A DNA stretch of 64,000 bases from JAMLHH01 sp035515235 (GCA_035515235.1 DATJBS010000033.1:100311-164310); one strand, 5' to 3'. Shown: positions 17,762 through 26,105, counted from the stretch's first letter. The notes: a model not told the origin generated them from the sequence alone. Program-made: numbers and translations.

Positions 17762-19129
17762 CTATGCCATAACTTCTTCAGGGTTTAATAGATAGCGCTC
17801 TTTGCTATCATCTAACTCATCCATCCATTCTGTATGGTGCTCAGCTGCCATCGTCCCTGTAACGACCGACTCGAACATTTTATCTCGATAAGTTAATATG
17901 TCCACTTCTTTATCTCTCAGCCATTCTTTAAACATAGTAGCTACTTTGTCTATATTAAAGTCAGGATAATCCGATAATTGTAATAAATCTCTAATGTATT
18001 CTGATTGAAAATCTACATGGTCAAAACCTGTTTCAACGTGCGATAATTTTTCCAGCCAGATATTAATACTTTCTCTACGTTCTTCTTGGCTAGGTAGCTG
18101 TAAAGTATCCATTATAAAATCTCTAGCCACCCAAGCCTGTGCGTCGAACATATTGAAGGTATAATATTGGTCTTGCATGCCTAGATAAATCAATTGCGGT
18201 AATTCATTGAAGAATATTCCTTTATATAAATGATCAGGATAAAGATTGTTTTTTGTTTTTAATCTTAAATTATCTGGTAGGAATGGAAACTTATGTTGAT
18301 ATCCGGTGCACATAATTACTGCATCGAATTTTTCGGAACTTCCATCTTTAAAACAAGCTGTCTCTTCGTCAAAATGTGTCAACAATGGTACTTCTTTAAT
18401 TCCTTCTGGCCAGTTTACGCCTATAGGATTTGTTCTATAGCTCAAAGTCACAGATTTCGCTCCATGCTTATGACATTGAACTCCAATGTCTTCGGCAGAG
18501 TAGCTACTACCTACTAATAAAATATTTTGATCTTTAAATTGGTCGGCTCCTCTAAAATCATGAGCGTGTAAAACATTGCCCGGGAAATTTTCTATTCCTT
18601 TAAAATAAGGCATATTAGGAGTGGAGAAATGACCAGACGCTACGACTAAATAATCAAACTCTTCTGTATAAGTTTCATCCTTTTTTAAATCATCTAGGAC
18701 GATGCTAAACTTTTGTGTGGCTTCATCAAAATTGACCCACCTTACTACGGTATCAAATCGGATGAATTGTCTTGCATTGCTTTTCTTGATTCTCCCTTGT
18801 ATATAATCAAACAATACAGGTCTAGGAGGATAAGAAGAGATTGGCTTTTTGAAATGCTCATCGAAAGAATAATCAGAGAACTCTAAACATTCTTTAGGTC
18901 CGTTTGACCATAAATATTTATACATACTTCCATGTAGAGGTTCGCCATATTGACCCACTCCTGTGCGCCAAGTATAATTCCACATTCCACCCCAATTGCT
19001 TTGCTTTTCAAAACAAACAATTTCTGGAATGTCTACACCTTTATTCTTTAATGCTTCAAATGCTCTCAATTGTGCCAAGCCGCTTGGACCTGATCCTATG
19101 ATGCCAATTCTCTTTTTGCTTTTAATCAT
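17762..19129 (-). CDS. tmm: Trimethylamine monooxygenase (flavin-containing monooxygenase)
   Basis: 455 residues from the ATG at 19129, which gives the usual start before the first Rossmann motif; an upstream ATG at 19162 would add 11 residues. FAD site GIIGSGPSG; NADPH site GSSYSAEDIG; FMO signature FPGNVLHAHDF; late motif MCTGYQHKFPFLPDNLRLKT. Long segments match what I recall of bacterial trimethylamine monooxygenases: CFEKQSNWGGMWNYTWRTG, YLWSNGPKECLEFSDYSFDE, FNMFDAQAWVARD and SVVTGTMAAEHHTEW. The reaction is NADPH- and O2-dependent oxidation of trimethylamine to its N-oxide. No TMAO demethylase or transporter is in the window. Other small amines are possible substrates. Confidence 0.9.
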   Translation of the reverse strand: MIKSKKRIGIIGSGPSGLAQLRAFEALKNKGVDIPEIVCFEKQSNWGGMWNYTWRTGVGQYGEPLHGSMYKYLWSNGPKECLEFSDYSFDEHFKKPISSYPPRPVLFDYIQGRIKKSNARQFIRFDTVVRWVNFDEATQKFSIVLDDLKKDETYTEEFDYLVVASGHFSTPNMPYFKGIENFPGNVLHAHDFRGADQFKDQNILLVGSSYSAEDIGVQCHKHGAKSVTLSYRTNPIGVNWPEGIKEVPLLTHFDEETACFKDGSSEKFDAVIMCTGYQHKFPFLPDNLRLKTKNNLYPDHLYKGIFFNELPQLIYLGMQDQYYTFNMFDAQAWVARDFIMDTLQLPSQEERRESINIWLEKLSHVETGFDHVDFQSEYIRDLLQLSDYPDFNIDKVATMFKEWLRDKEVDILTYRDKMFESVVTGTMAAEHHTEWMDELDDSKERYLLNPEEVMA

Positions 19130-19206
19130 CTGTATCTTCTTTTCTTCAAAATATATTTTCATTCCCTAGAGTAGGAATAATTCTTTATGTGATAACGCCA
19201 ATAAAA

Positions 19207-19298
19207 ATCCTGCAAAATGCAGTAGAAAGCGACTAGCGCTTGTATTGAGAGAAGGCGGAAAAGTGATGAATCAAATGAAATTTTGAATTACCTTCTCT
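19207..19298 (-). promoter_or_regulatory. Structured 5' leader of tmm (candidate cis-regulatory RNA)
   Basis: On the minus strand, between promoter and start codon, the leader can form: a perfect 8-bp stem (AGAGAAGG at 19298-19291 with CCTTCTCT at 19255-19248) that encloses a smaller hairpin (TCAAA/TTTGA, 19271-19286), then a hairpin AAGCG/CGCTT (19227-19241), then CTGCA/TGCAG with a three-base loop (19210-19222). I match it to no known riboswitch class. Confidence 0.4.
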
Positions 19299-19310
19299 TT
19301 TATTAAAGTG

Positions 19311-19341
19311 CAAAGATAAGAATTTATTCTAAAAAATACAA
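19311..19341 (-). promoter_or_regulatory. Promoter of tmm
   Basis: Minus strand: TATCTTTG at 19318-19311 fits TAnnTTTG, with TTG at 19341-19339 as -33 element and a 20-bp spacer. The transcript would start near 19306 and carry a leader of roughly 175 nt to the ATG at 19129. Confidence 0.6.
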
Positions 19342-19521
19342 GATTAAATATATGATAATGTTATAGTTATACTTCGGTGCTAAGTTTTATTGTGTTGTTT
19401 TGATGAATTTATAAGAACTTATTTTGACTTTTAAATCTATCATTTCTAATATTTTTATTGCTAATTTGAATCTTCACAATGCTCTAAGTGCTGATTAGAT
19501 AAATTAGTTTTGGGCACAAAA
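19342..19521. other. AT-rich intergenic stretch
   Basis: Between the tmm promoter and the ferredoxin terminator. No ORF, RNA gene or repeat visible. Confidence 0.4.
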
Positions 19522-19549
19522 AAAGGTTGCTGAGTGAACAACAACCTTT
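19522..19549 (-). terminator. Terminator downstream of the ferredoxin gene
   Basis: An eleven-base stem (AAAGGTTGTTG against a CAGCAACCTTT arm on the minus strand, one wobble) followed by a run of Ts. It lies 22 bp beyond the stop. Confidence 0.85.
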
Positions 19550-19571
19550 ATAATTATAAGCAGAAAATTTA

Positions 19572-19904
19572 CTAAGCTAAAACCTCTTCAGGTAATTTGA
19601 ACTTTAAGTTGTGTAAATTCTCACTGATATGTAATTGACAAGATAATCTACAGTTATCTGAAGTGTAAGGTAATGATTCCAAAATATCTAATTCGCTATC
19701 GTTGGCTTCATTTAAATCTACTTCATCTGAATTTAATACTTCTACTCTACAGGTTGCGCAAAGTGCCATACCACCGCAAATAGCTTCAATAGGATATCCT
19801 TCTCCTTTGAGAATTTCCATTAGACTCATAGAAATGCCCAATGGTATTTCTATTTCAGTCTCTGATGTGTCTTGGTTTTGTACGAATACTTTTATGCTTT
19901 CCAT
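19572..19904 (-). CDS. [2Fe-2S] ferredoxin, adrenodoxin-type
   Basis: 110 residues. Cluster ligands Cys43, Cys49, Cys52 and Cys89 give the C-x5-C-x2-C-x36-C spacing of adrenodoxin/ISC-type ferredoxins; Cys85 is an extra cysteine. It carries electrons in the cytoplasm. The ferredoxin reductase gene lies just upstream with a 6-bp gap, so the two form an electron-transfer pair. The final acceptor is not in the operon. The neighbouring tmm uses NADPH directly in known members, so a link to it is not implied. Confidence 0.92.
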   Translation of the reverse strand: MESIKVFVQNQDTSETEIEIPLGISMSLMEILKGEGYPIEAICGGMALCATCRVEVLNSDEVDLNEANDSELDILESLPYTSDNCRLSCQLHISENLHNLKFKLPEEVLA

Positions 19905-19910
19905 AAGATT

Positions 19911-20915
19911 TTAGAAACTTTGAATTCCGTTAACAGTAGTATATTTTAAAGTAAATTTAGCATCTGGATTGATGAGTTTAAATGCGCTTTGGCACATTAA
20001 AGCTGCTTCGTGGAATCCACAAAGTATCAATTTAAGTTTGCCTGGATAGTTATTGATATCACCTATTGCGTAAATACCCGGTACTCCAGTAGAGTAATCT
20101 GTTGTATCTACGTTGATAGCATTTTTGTCAATATTTAATCCCCAATTAGCAATCGGTCCCAATTTAGGACTCAAGCCAAATAAAGGCAAGAAATGGTCGA
20201 CTTCTACATCAGTAATATCACCAGCTTTATTAGTAATAGTTACAGCGGACAATTGATCTCCTCCAGCTAATCCTGTTACATTGGAGTTGAGATGTAATGT
20301 CAATCTCCCTTGTTCGTGCAGCGCTTTTACTTTATCTGCAGAGTCAGGTGCTCCTCTAAACATTTCTCCTCTATGTACTAAAGAAATTTCATCACATACA
20401 TCAGCTAAAAATATTGCCCAATCCAATGCAGAGTCTCCACCACCTGAAATGACAATTTTTTTACCTCTATATTTCTCTGGATCCTTAACGATATAGTCCA
20501 CGCCATTATTCTCGAAAGATTTAAGATTGCTCAAATCTGGTTTTCTAGGCTCAAAACAACCTAATCCGCCAGCGATACAAACCACCTTAGCGTGAATTTT
20601 AGTTCCTTCATGACCACCTACGATGATGCTACCGTCTTCTTGACGTTCTAGCGTTTCTACTCTTTCGCCCAATGTGAAAGTTGGATGAAAAGGAGCAGCT
20701 TGTTCCATTAGATTGTCTACTAATTCTTGTGCTAAGACAGTAGGGAATCCTGGAATGTCGTAAATCGGTTTTTTAGGATAAATTTCGGATAATTGACCTC
20801 CCACCTGGGGTAAATAGTCAATGAGATGGCAGCGCATTTTCAATAAGCCCGCCTCAAATATGGCAAACAAGCCCACCGGACCTGCACCAATAATGCAAAT
20901 ATCTGTTAGTATCAT
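19911..20915 (-). CDS. Ferredoxin--NADP(+) reductase, thioredoxin-reductase-like
   Basis: 334 residues from the ATG at 20915, which puts the FAD motif CIIGAGPVG close to the N-terminus; an ATG at 20942 would add nine residues. NADPH motif VISGGGDSALDWA; late FAD motif GIYAIGDINNYPGKLKLI. The CxxC redox pair of thioredoxin reductase is absent at the usual place, which marks the type 2 ferredoxin-NADP reductase group. It is the first gene of the operon with the ferredoxin and probably reduces it. Confidence 0.9.
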   Translation of the reverse strand: MILTDICIIGAGPVGLFAIFEAGLLKMRCHLIDYLPQVGGQLSEIYPKKPIYDIPGFPTVLAQELVDNLMEQAAPFHPTFTLGERVETLERQEDGSIIVGGHEGTKIHAKVVCIAGGLGCFEPRKPDLSNLKSFENNGVDYIVKDPEKYRGKKIVISGGGDSALDWAIFLADVCDEISLVHRGEMFRGAPDSADKVKALHEQGRLTLHLNSNVTGLAGGDQLSAVTITNKAGDITDVEVDHFLPLFGLSPKLGPIANWGLNIDKNAINVDTTDYSTGVPGIYAIGDINNYPGKLKLILCGFHEAALMCQSAFKLINPDAKFTLKYTTVNGIQSF

Positions 20916-21021
20916 ATAGTTTTGCTTTCCTACGATGTTCAAAAAGCATTACGAAAATAATTAAAATCATTTCAATCTAAACCCCTTCAAGATTAAAATA
21001 GCGTTACGTTTCTTAATTTAT

Positions 21022-22023
21022 CTAAATTTGTTCTATTAAATTGCCCTTTTCGACTTCTTCTGATAATTCATTTAGTATAGAATAAATTTCATTAGTGTCT
21101 AAAGAAGTCACTATTCTCGCTCTATAAGGTTTAATATGTGGTATTCCTTTCAAGTAATTGGTGTAGTGAGGACGCATTTCTAAAATCCCTTGTCTTTCTC
21201 CTTTCCACTCAATAGATTTTTCTAAGTGAATTTTAATGGCTTCAATTCTGTCATCAATTGATGGATGAGGTAAAATGGTTCCATCTTTCAAGAAAGCTTT
21301 CACCTGATTAAATATCCACGGAAACCCAATAGCTGCTCTACCGATCATAATGCCATCTACTCCGTATCTATTTTTATATTCTAAAGTTTTTTGAGGAGAA
21401 TCAATATCACCATTGCCAAAAATAGGAATATGCATTCTGGGATTGTTTTTGATTTCACCTATTAATGTCCAGTCTGCTTCGCCTTTATACATTTGTTTAC
21501 GAGTTCTGCCATGTATGGAAAGTGCTTGAATGCCAATGTCTTGCAATCTTTCTGCAACTTCTACAATGTTCTTAGTTTTGTCGTCCCAGCCTAATCTTGT
21601 TTTGACAGTGACAGGTTTATTAGTCGCTTTTACTACTTGATCTGTAAGACGAATCATCTTATCGATATCTTGTAAAATTCCAGCACCAGCCATTTTGCAA
21701 ACTACTTTTTGAACAGGGCAACCATAATTAATATCAATAATATCTGGATTAGCCCGCTCTATAATTTGTGCAGATTGTACCATAGCATCTTCTTCTCCAC
21801 CAAACATCTGAATGCCGATAGGTCGCTCATAATCGTAGATATCTAGTTTTTGAATACTTTTTCTAGCATCTCGAATGAGTCCTTCTGAAGAAATAAATTC
21901 TGTGTACATGAGGTCTGCTCCATGTTTTTTGCACAAAGCTCTAAATGGAGGATCGCTGATGTCTTCCATCGGAGCGAGTAGGATAGGAAATTCTCCTAAT
22001 GATATTTGACCAATTTTTACCAA
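21022..22023 (-). CDS. dusB: tRNA-dihydrouridine synthase (DusB-like)
   Basis: 333 residues, full length. Family motifs: LAPMEDISDPPFRALCKKHG, YTEFISSEGL, DINYGCPVQKVVCKMAGAG with the catalytic Cys (GCP), VKTRLGWDD, SIHGRTRKQMYKGEADW, FGNGDIDSPQ, GIMIGRAAIGFPWIF. It reduces uridines in the D-loop of tRNA using FMN and NAD(P)H. It is a single gene transcribed away from the CPBP/DUF2007/CdsA operon. I assign DusB from overall pattern; the exact target uridine cannot be read from sequence. Confidence 0.9.
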   Translation of the reverse strand: MVKIGQISLGEFPILLAPMEDISDPPFRALCKKHGADLMYTEFISSEGLIRDARKSIQKLDIYDYERPIGIQMFGGEEDAMVQSAQIIERANPDIIDINYGCPVQKVVCKMAGAGILQDIDKMIRLTDQVVKATNKPVTVKTRLGWDDKTKNIVEVAERLQDIGIQALSIHGRTRKQMYKGEADWTLIGEIKNNPRMHIPIFGNGDIDSPQKTLEYKNRYGVDGIMIGRAAIGFPWIFNQVKAFLKDGTILPHPSIDDRIEAIKIHLEKSIEWKGERQGILEMRPHYTNYLKGIPHIKPYRARIVTSLDTNEIYSILNELSEEVEKGNLIEQI

Positions 22024-22115
22024 TACATTGAATTGAAATGCAAATATAAGTATTTAGATTTTGCTATGTGAAAATTGACATTTATTGACATGCTTTTCAA
22101 ACGCTGTTAATATAT

Positions 22116-22123
22116 TAACTTTG
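22116..22123 (+). promoter_or_regulatory. -7 box upstream of the CPBP protease gene
   Basis: TAACTTTG matches TAnnTTTG and lies 16 bp before the ATG. The -33 region is less clear; a doubled TTGACATTTATTGACATG sits at about 22075-22092. Confidence 0.55.
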
Positions 22124-22139
22124 CACTAATTCGAAACTG

Positions 22140-23048
22140 ATGAAAGAGGATAAGTTGTTGCCCATTTATATTTTTAGGTTATTAGGTTTTTATTTTTTGG
22201 GATCACTGCTAGCTCAGTTATTTGCTTTTGCACTACTTTTTATTCTTTATCCTAATGATTATCAATTGCCGATGCTGGAGCTTACTCAGAAGTACCCGAG
22301 CGCATGGATGACCCTGAGAGGAGTGCAACTGATTCATGCAGTTTTTAGTTTTTTAATCCCTTCTTTAATTGTTTGGAAACAATATGCAGGTTCTTACGAT
22401 TTTAGTATGCCTGAGAAAAATAGAAGTTCATTATTTGCCTTACCTATTATTCCCTTTTTGTTGTTGAGCTTTTTCCCATTGGTTCAAAATCTGTATCAGT
22501 TCAATATGGGCATTCATTTTTTCGAACCTTTACAAACGATCTTGATGAATATGGAACAGCAAATGAATACTACGATAGAGGGCATGTTAAAAGATCGGTC
22601 GGTATTAGCAATGGGAATGAATTTTTTAGTCATTGCTGTAGTAGCATCTATTTTAGAAGAGTTGTTTTTTAGAGGTGTTTTACAAAGAATTCTTACAGAT
22701 TATATAGATCCTCATGTTGCCATATTTATTTCGGCATTTATTTTCAGTGCAATACATTTGCAGTTTTTCGGGTTTTTACCAAGATTAGCTTTAGGAATAT
22801 TTCTAGGGTATTTGTATTTGCATTCTGGAAGATTGATTGTTCCTATTTTTGCACATCTCATATTTAATGGTTCGCAATTGATCATTTATTATCAATCAGG
22901 TCAGTTTCAGCAGTCATTGGGCGAAGAAAGTGAGAAGAGTTTTCCTATTCATATAATAATTCCGTCTATTATTATGTTCTTAATTTTATATCATGTTTTC
23001 TATACCTATTTAACAAAATTTAAACAAATAGCTCATGACAACGAATAA
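22140..23048 (+). CDS. CPBP family intramembrane protease
   Basis: 302 residues with about seven hydrophobic helices. The CPBP (Abi/Rce1-like) glutamic protease motifs are visible: EELFFRGVLQRIL with the catalytic Glu pair, FSAIHLQFFGFLPRLALGIFL with its His, and PIFAHLIFN. It acts in the inner membrane; substrates are unknown. The DUF2007 gene overlaps its end by 14 bp, and cdsA overlaps that gene by 4 bp, so the three are translated together. Confidence 0.9.
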   Translation: MKEDKLLPIYIFRLLGFYFLGSLLAQLFAFALLFILYPNDYQLPMLELTQKYPSAWMTLRGVQLIHAVFSFLIPSLIVWKQYAGSYDFSMPEKNRSSLFALPIIPFLLLSFFPLVQNLYQFNMGIHFFEPLQTILMNMEQQMNTTIEGMLKDRSVLAMGMNFLVIAVVASILEELFFRGVLQRILTDYIDPHVAIFISAFIFSAIHLQFFGFLPRLALGIFLGYLYLHSGRLIVPIFAHLIFNGSQLIIYYQSGQFQQSLGEESEKSFPIHIIIPSIIMFLILYHVFYTYLTKFKQIAHDNE

Positions 23049-23244
23049 ATGGATACTTTTGTGTTCTTTTCAACAAAAGTATAAAGCTGCAATCCTTGCT
23101 GCTACTTTGGAAGAAAAAGAAATTGAGTATCAAATGATCGATAAAACAGATAGTGCTTTTAACTTTTTAGGCGCGTTAGAAATATACGTCAAGCAGACAG
23201 ATTTTATAACGGCACAGTTTATTAAAGAAAATTTAGATCTATGA
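23035..23244 (+). CDS. DUF2007 family small protein
   Basis: 69 residues. It has the DUF2007 shape: a short beta-alpha-beta fold with AAILAATLEEKEIEYQMIDK and a final IYVKQTDFITAQFIKENL. The family is described as a putative signal-transducing or ligand-binding module; function unproven. It overlaps both neighbours (14 bp with the CPBP protease gene, 4 bp ATGA with cdsA), which supports it as a real gene despite its size. Confidence 0.85.
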   Translation: MTTNKWILLCSFQQKYKAAILAATLEEKEIEYQMIDKTDSAFNFLGALEIYVKQTDFITAQFIKENLDL

Positions 23245-24092
23245 GTGAATTATTACAAAGAATCATAACAGGATTACTGTTTGTTATAGTTCTTGTTGGT
23301 GGTGTGATATGGAATGAGTATTCATTCATGTTATTGTTTGGGATGATTACTATCCTTTCGATAAACGAGTATTATAACATCATACAAAATAAATTGAACG
23401 CCGGTTCAGATTGGAAGACTTTATACAAGTTTTTGAATACCATATTTGGAGTCCTCGTATTTGCCATTATTTTCTTAGTAGCAAGTGGTAAAATCCCATT
23501 GATTTATCTGTCATTAGTGGCGTCTTTCCCATTGTGCTGGTTTGTTATAGAGATGTATCACGAGTCCGATTCACCATTTACAAATGTTTGCTACAATTCA
23601 ATGGCGCTGTTCTATATTGCCATTCCATTTGGTTCTGCAAGTTATTTAGTGTTTAAACAAGGAGGGGATATTTATGACTTCAAGTATCTATTAGCAATAT
23701 TGTTCTTTGCTTGGTCCAATGATTCGTTTGCATATTTAATTGGTAGGTTTTTTGGCAAGCATAAGCTGTTTGAAAGAATCTCACCTAAAAAGACTTGGGA
23801 AGGATTTGCTGGAGGAGCGGTATTTACTTTGCTTTTCACGTATTTAATTTTTCAGATTTTCGAATATTACAATCTGAATGAAGTCGGATATTATCATTAT
23901 TTAGCGATGGGTGTCATTACAGTTATTACTAGTACTTACGGAGATTTAGCTGAATCTATGATCAAAAGAAACTTCAATGTAAAAGATTCAGGCCAAGCAC
24001 TTCCTGGCCACGGTGGATTCTTAGATAGATTTGACGGATTGATTTTCTCGATACCAGCTTGTTCTATGTACATTATTGCTACTGGAATTTAA
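23241..24092 (+). CDS. cdsA: Phosphatidate cytidylyltransferase
   Basis: 283 residues with about seven membrane helices. Family signatures: NDSFAYLIGRFFGKHKL, SPKKTWEGFAGG, and the CDS signature DLAESMIKRNFNVKDSG then LPGHGGFLDRFDGLIF. It makes CDP-diacylglycerol from phosphatidate and CTP for phospholipid synthesis. The start codon overlaps the DUF2007 stop by 4 bp, so translation is probably coupled. Confidence 0.95.
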   Translation: MSELLQRIITGLLFVIVLVGGVIWNEYSFMLLFGMITILSINEYYNIIQNKLNAGSDWKTLYKFLNTIFGVLVFAIIFLVASGKIPLIYLSLVASFPLCWFVIEMYHESDSPFTNVCYNSMALFYIAIPFGSASYLVFKQGGDIYDFKYLLAILFFAWSNDSFAYLIGRFFGKHKLFERISPKKTWEGFAGGAVFTLLFTYLIFQIFEYYNLNEVGYYHYLAMGVITVITSTYGDLAESMIKRNFNVKDSGQALPGHGGFLDRFDGLIFSIPACSMYIIATGI

Positions 24093-24181
24093 TTCAAATC
24101 CTTAATAAACCGTAGAAAATTCACGTTTTCAGCATATAAATCATCAAAAATCGAAAAGAGTTAAAAATTTCCTCAGAAAGA

Positions 24182-24212
24182 TTTGGAAGTGAAAATAAAA
24201 TAACTACTTTTG
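24182..24212 (+). promoter_or_regulatory. Promoter of tRNA-Phe
   Basis: TTTG at 24182-24185 and TACTTTTG at 24205-24212 match the Bacteroidota -33/-7 consensus with a 19-bp spacer. It is the best-formed promoter in the window. Confidence 0.8.
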
Positions 24213-24248
24213 CAACGCGTTTGAAAGCAATTGCACTCAACGCAAAAT

Positions 24249-24321
24249 GGTGCGGTAGCTCAGTAGGTAGAGCAATGGACTGAAAATCCATGTGTCGGCG
24301 GTTCGATCCCGCCTCACACCA
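24249..24321 (+). tRNA. tRNA-Phe (GAA)
   Basis: A 73-nt cloverleaf: D-arm GCTC/GAGC, anticodon stem ATGGA/TCCAT around loop CTGAAAA (anticodon GAA), variable loop GTGTC, T-arm GGCGG/CCGCC around TTCGATC, discriminator A. CCA is not encoded. The acceptor stem pairs GGTGCGG with TCACACC and has one C-A mismatch at the 5-68 pair plus a G-U at 7-66. A promoter lies upstream and a strong terminator directly downstream. Confidence 0.93.
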
Positions 24322-24324
24322 CGA

Positions 24325-24353
24325 ACAAAAGCCTCGATTTTCGAGGCTTTTGT
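24325..24353 (+). terminator. Terminator of tRNA-Phe
   Basis: A perfect 13-base stem (ACAAAAGCCTCGA against TCGAGGCTTTTGT) with a three-base loop, starting 4 bp after the tRNA. Confidence 0.9.
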
Positions 24354-24556
24354 CGTTTAAGGAAGTAAACACAAGGCTGATCTATCTTTTAAATTTCATT
24401 TAATTTTTAGATGATAATTTCCACTTTAACTTCTATGATTTTGTTTGAAAAAGAGGTTTCTTAAACAAGAAAGACGGGAGACAAAAAGACGGGAGACAAT
24501 GTATATCCCTAAAAGAGGTTGACCGTTTTTAAATAATAGTTACGGTACTAATCTTA

Positions 24557-25462
24557 TCAGACCAAAGGTATAGCTTCCTTATTATAAATAGTTATCTCTG
24601 GTATCTTTTCTAATGAATTTTGATTCCAAGCCTTCTCAAATTCTAATGGAATCATCTTATTTAGATGATTATGTATCCTTCGTCTGTTATAGTTGTTGAT
24701 TGCTTTTTTTAGTTGACTTTTTAACTCCTCAAAGGTTTTTGGTTTCCAATAATTGAGATATTCTTCTTTTATCGTCCTATTTATTCTTTCTGCATAAGCA
24801 TTGTCTTGGGCTGATAATGCCATGCTTATCTGGCACTCATTATCTTTTAAAAGCTTTAAGTACCTCTTGCAAAGATACTGTCCTCCTCTATCTGAATGAT
24901 GAATCAATGGAGCTCGGTGATGTTTTAAAGCCATCCTAAATGCTTCTATATTACACGCTGATCTCATATTATCTGATACATGATATCCAACTATCTTTTT
25001 GGTATAAACATCTATGATAAATACTGCATAATAGAACCTTTCTCCTACTCTTATATAGGTTATATCTGTCTGCCATATATGAGAGGGTTGATTGACTACT
25101 AAACCTTTTATTAGATTAGGATATTGATTTGCAATGCTATATGTGGTACGTATATAGTTCTTATTTCGCTTTACTCTAAAGCCTAAACTCATAAATATAT
25201 CAATGAACTTATCCCTGCCAATGAAATCTGGCTTGAGGGTTTCATACAGCTTCTCAACCCCACAACCTGGATGAGCTTCTCGAATATCATCCGCCAATAT
25301 TACTAACTCACTTAGCTTACAGTTATATGTGTTTTGCTCTTGAGCATACTTATGAACCGCTTGCTTACTGATACAAATCGCTTTGTATAACTTATTGAGA
25401 GAATAGCTTACTTGACTTTTGTTTTCACGAAACCAGCTGATGGTGGGGTGTTGAAATTTTTT
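24557..25462 (-). CDS. IS3-family transposase OrfB (DDE integrase core), made by -1 frameshift
   Basis: The frame is open from the slippery A-run at 25457-25464 to the stop at 24557, about 301 codons, with no good start codon until a TTG at 25297. The N-terminal part has HTH_21-type features (EAHPGCGVEKLYETL). The DDE core is visible: WQTDITYIRV (first Asp), HHSDRGGQYLCKRY (second Asp), NAYAERINRTIKEEYL (Glu), and the IS3 end NNYNRRRIHNHL. Together with OrfA it should make the OrfAB transposase. Confidence 0.9.
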   Translation of the reverse strand, partial: KKFQHPTISWFRENKSQVSYSLNKLYKAICISKQAVHKYAQEQNTYNCKLSELVILADDIREAHPGCGVEKLYETLKPDFIGRDKFIDIFMSLGFRVKRNKNYIRTTYSIANQYPNLIKGLVVNQPSHIWQTDITYIRVGERFYYAVFIIDVYTKKIVGYHVSDNMRSACNIEAFRMALKHHRAPLIHHSDRGGQYLCKRYLKLLKDNECQISMALSAQDNAYAERINRTIKEEYLNYWKPKTFEELKSQLKKAINNYNRRRIHNHLNKMIPLEFEKAWNQNSLEKIPEITIYNKEAIPLV

Positions 25463-25806
25463 TTAATATCCACTTTAAGTTCTTCGCTGGCTATATCCAC
25501 CATCTTCTCCAAGAAGTCTATCTTGATTTGTTTCTGACCAACTATCTGCTCTAATGCTTTGACTTGATCCTCTAATGCTTTAAGCTTAACGGAAAGACTA
25601 TCTTTCATCTCTATCACTCGAACTCCTTTTTCATTAAAGGTAGAATATTTATAAATCCAATTATAAATTGTGGTATTATCTACTGAATACAGCTTCTCTA
25701 ATTGAAGAACACTGTATTGACCACTTTCAAATAAATGAACCAGCTCTTTTTTAAACGACTCACTAAATCGTCGCTGTTTTTGAATTTCTCGAAGTTTTGT
25801 CTTCAT
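25408..25806 (-). CDS. IS3-family OrfA (helix-turn-helix, leucine zipper)
   Basis: 132 residues. The helix-turn-helix region (RRFSESFKKELVHLFESGQY, LEKLYSVDNTTIYNWIYKYS) should bind the IS ends. A coiled-coil region follows (VKLKALEDQVKALEQIVGQK). The frame passes through an A8 run at 25457-25464; a -1 slip there moves ribosomes into the orfB frame. Without slippage OrfA ends 19 codons later. Confidence 0.9.
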   Translation of the reverse strand: MKTKLREIQKQRRFSESFKKELVHLFESGQYSVLQLEKLYSVDNTTIYNWIYKYSTFNEKGVRVIEMKDSLSVKLKALEDQVKALEQIVGQKQIKIDFLEKMVDIASEELKVDIKKNFNTPPSAGFVKTKVK

Positions 25807-25938
25807 AATTTAGGTCAATTTGTGGTCAACCTATATCAGGGACGTACACAAAAGACAAAAAGACTATAGACAAAAGACACGTATAGGAAGTAAAAGCTAC
25901 TGAAAGGTGGCTTTTGAAGTTATATATGGTAACTTATA

Positions 25939-26059
25939 GAGCAGTTATATTTTTCTGAAAAAAGAATTAGAAGTATGAAATGTAAAGCTGAATAATTATT
26001 TCGAATGATATCAACAGCAAAAGCTGAGCGACTCCCTGCGCCATAGGTTTTGAAAAATG
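25939..26059. repeat. 121-bp direct repeat, copy A
   Basis: This segment recurs at 26517-26637 in the same orientation. The last 59 bp (from ATCGAATGATATC-like sequence to TTTTGAAAAATG) are almost unchanged; the first half has drifted. No coding content. It lies between the IS element and the DUF5723 gene. Confidence 0.8.
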
Positions 26060-26105
26060 GGGCACCCAAATTGTGAAAAAAGCGTCATTTCTTCAACTGT
26101 TTGCA

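Larger units (their letters stand above)
24500..25848 (-). mobile_element. Complete IS3-family insertion sequence, 1349 bp
   Basis: The ends are imperfect inverted repeats of about 25 bp. The left end begins TGTATATCCCTAAAAGAGG and the right end, read inward, begins TGTACGTCCCTGATATAGG; both continue TTGACC. They end TG...CA as in IS3. A 3-bp target duplication CAA lies at 24497-24499 and 25849-25851. Inside are orfA and orfB on the minus strand, linked by a -1 frameshift at an A8 run. All parts look intact, so the element is probably active or recently so. It sits in GTCT/AGAC-rich simple intergenic sequence downstream of tRNA-Phe. Confidence 0.93.

Noticed and set aside
17762..20915. Three-component monooxygenase (tmm with ferredoxin and reductase)
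   Set aside because: Known Tmm enzymes use NADPH directly, and a terminator and promoter separate tmm from the ferredoxin pair, so I treat them as separate units.
24121..24372. 83-residue open frame on the minus strand
   Set aside because: It runs antisense through tRNA-Phe and its terminator.
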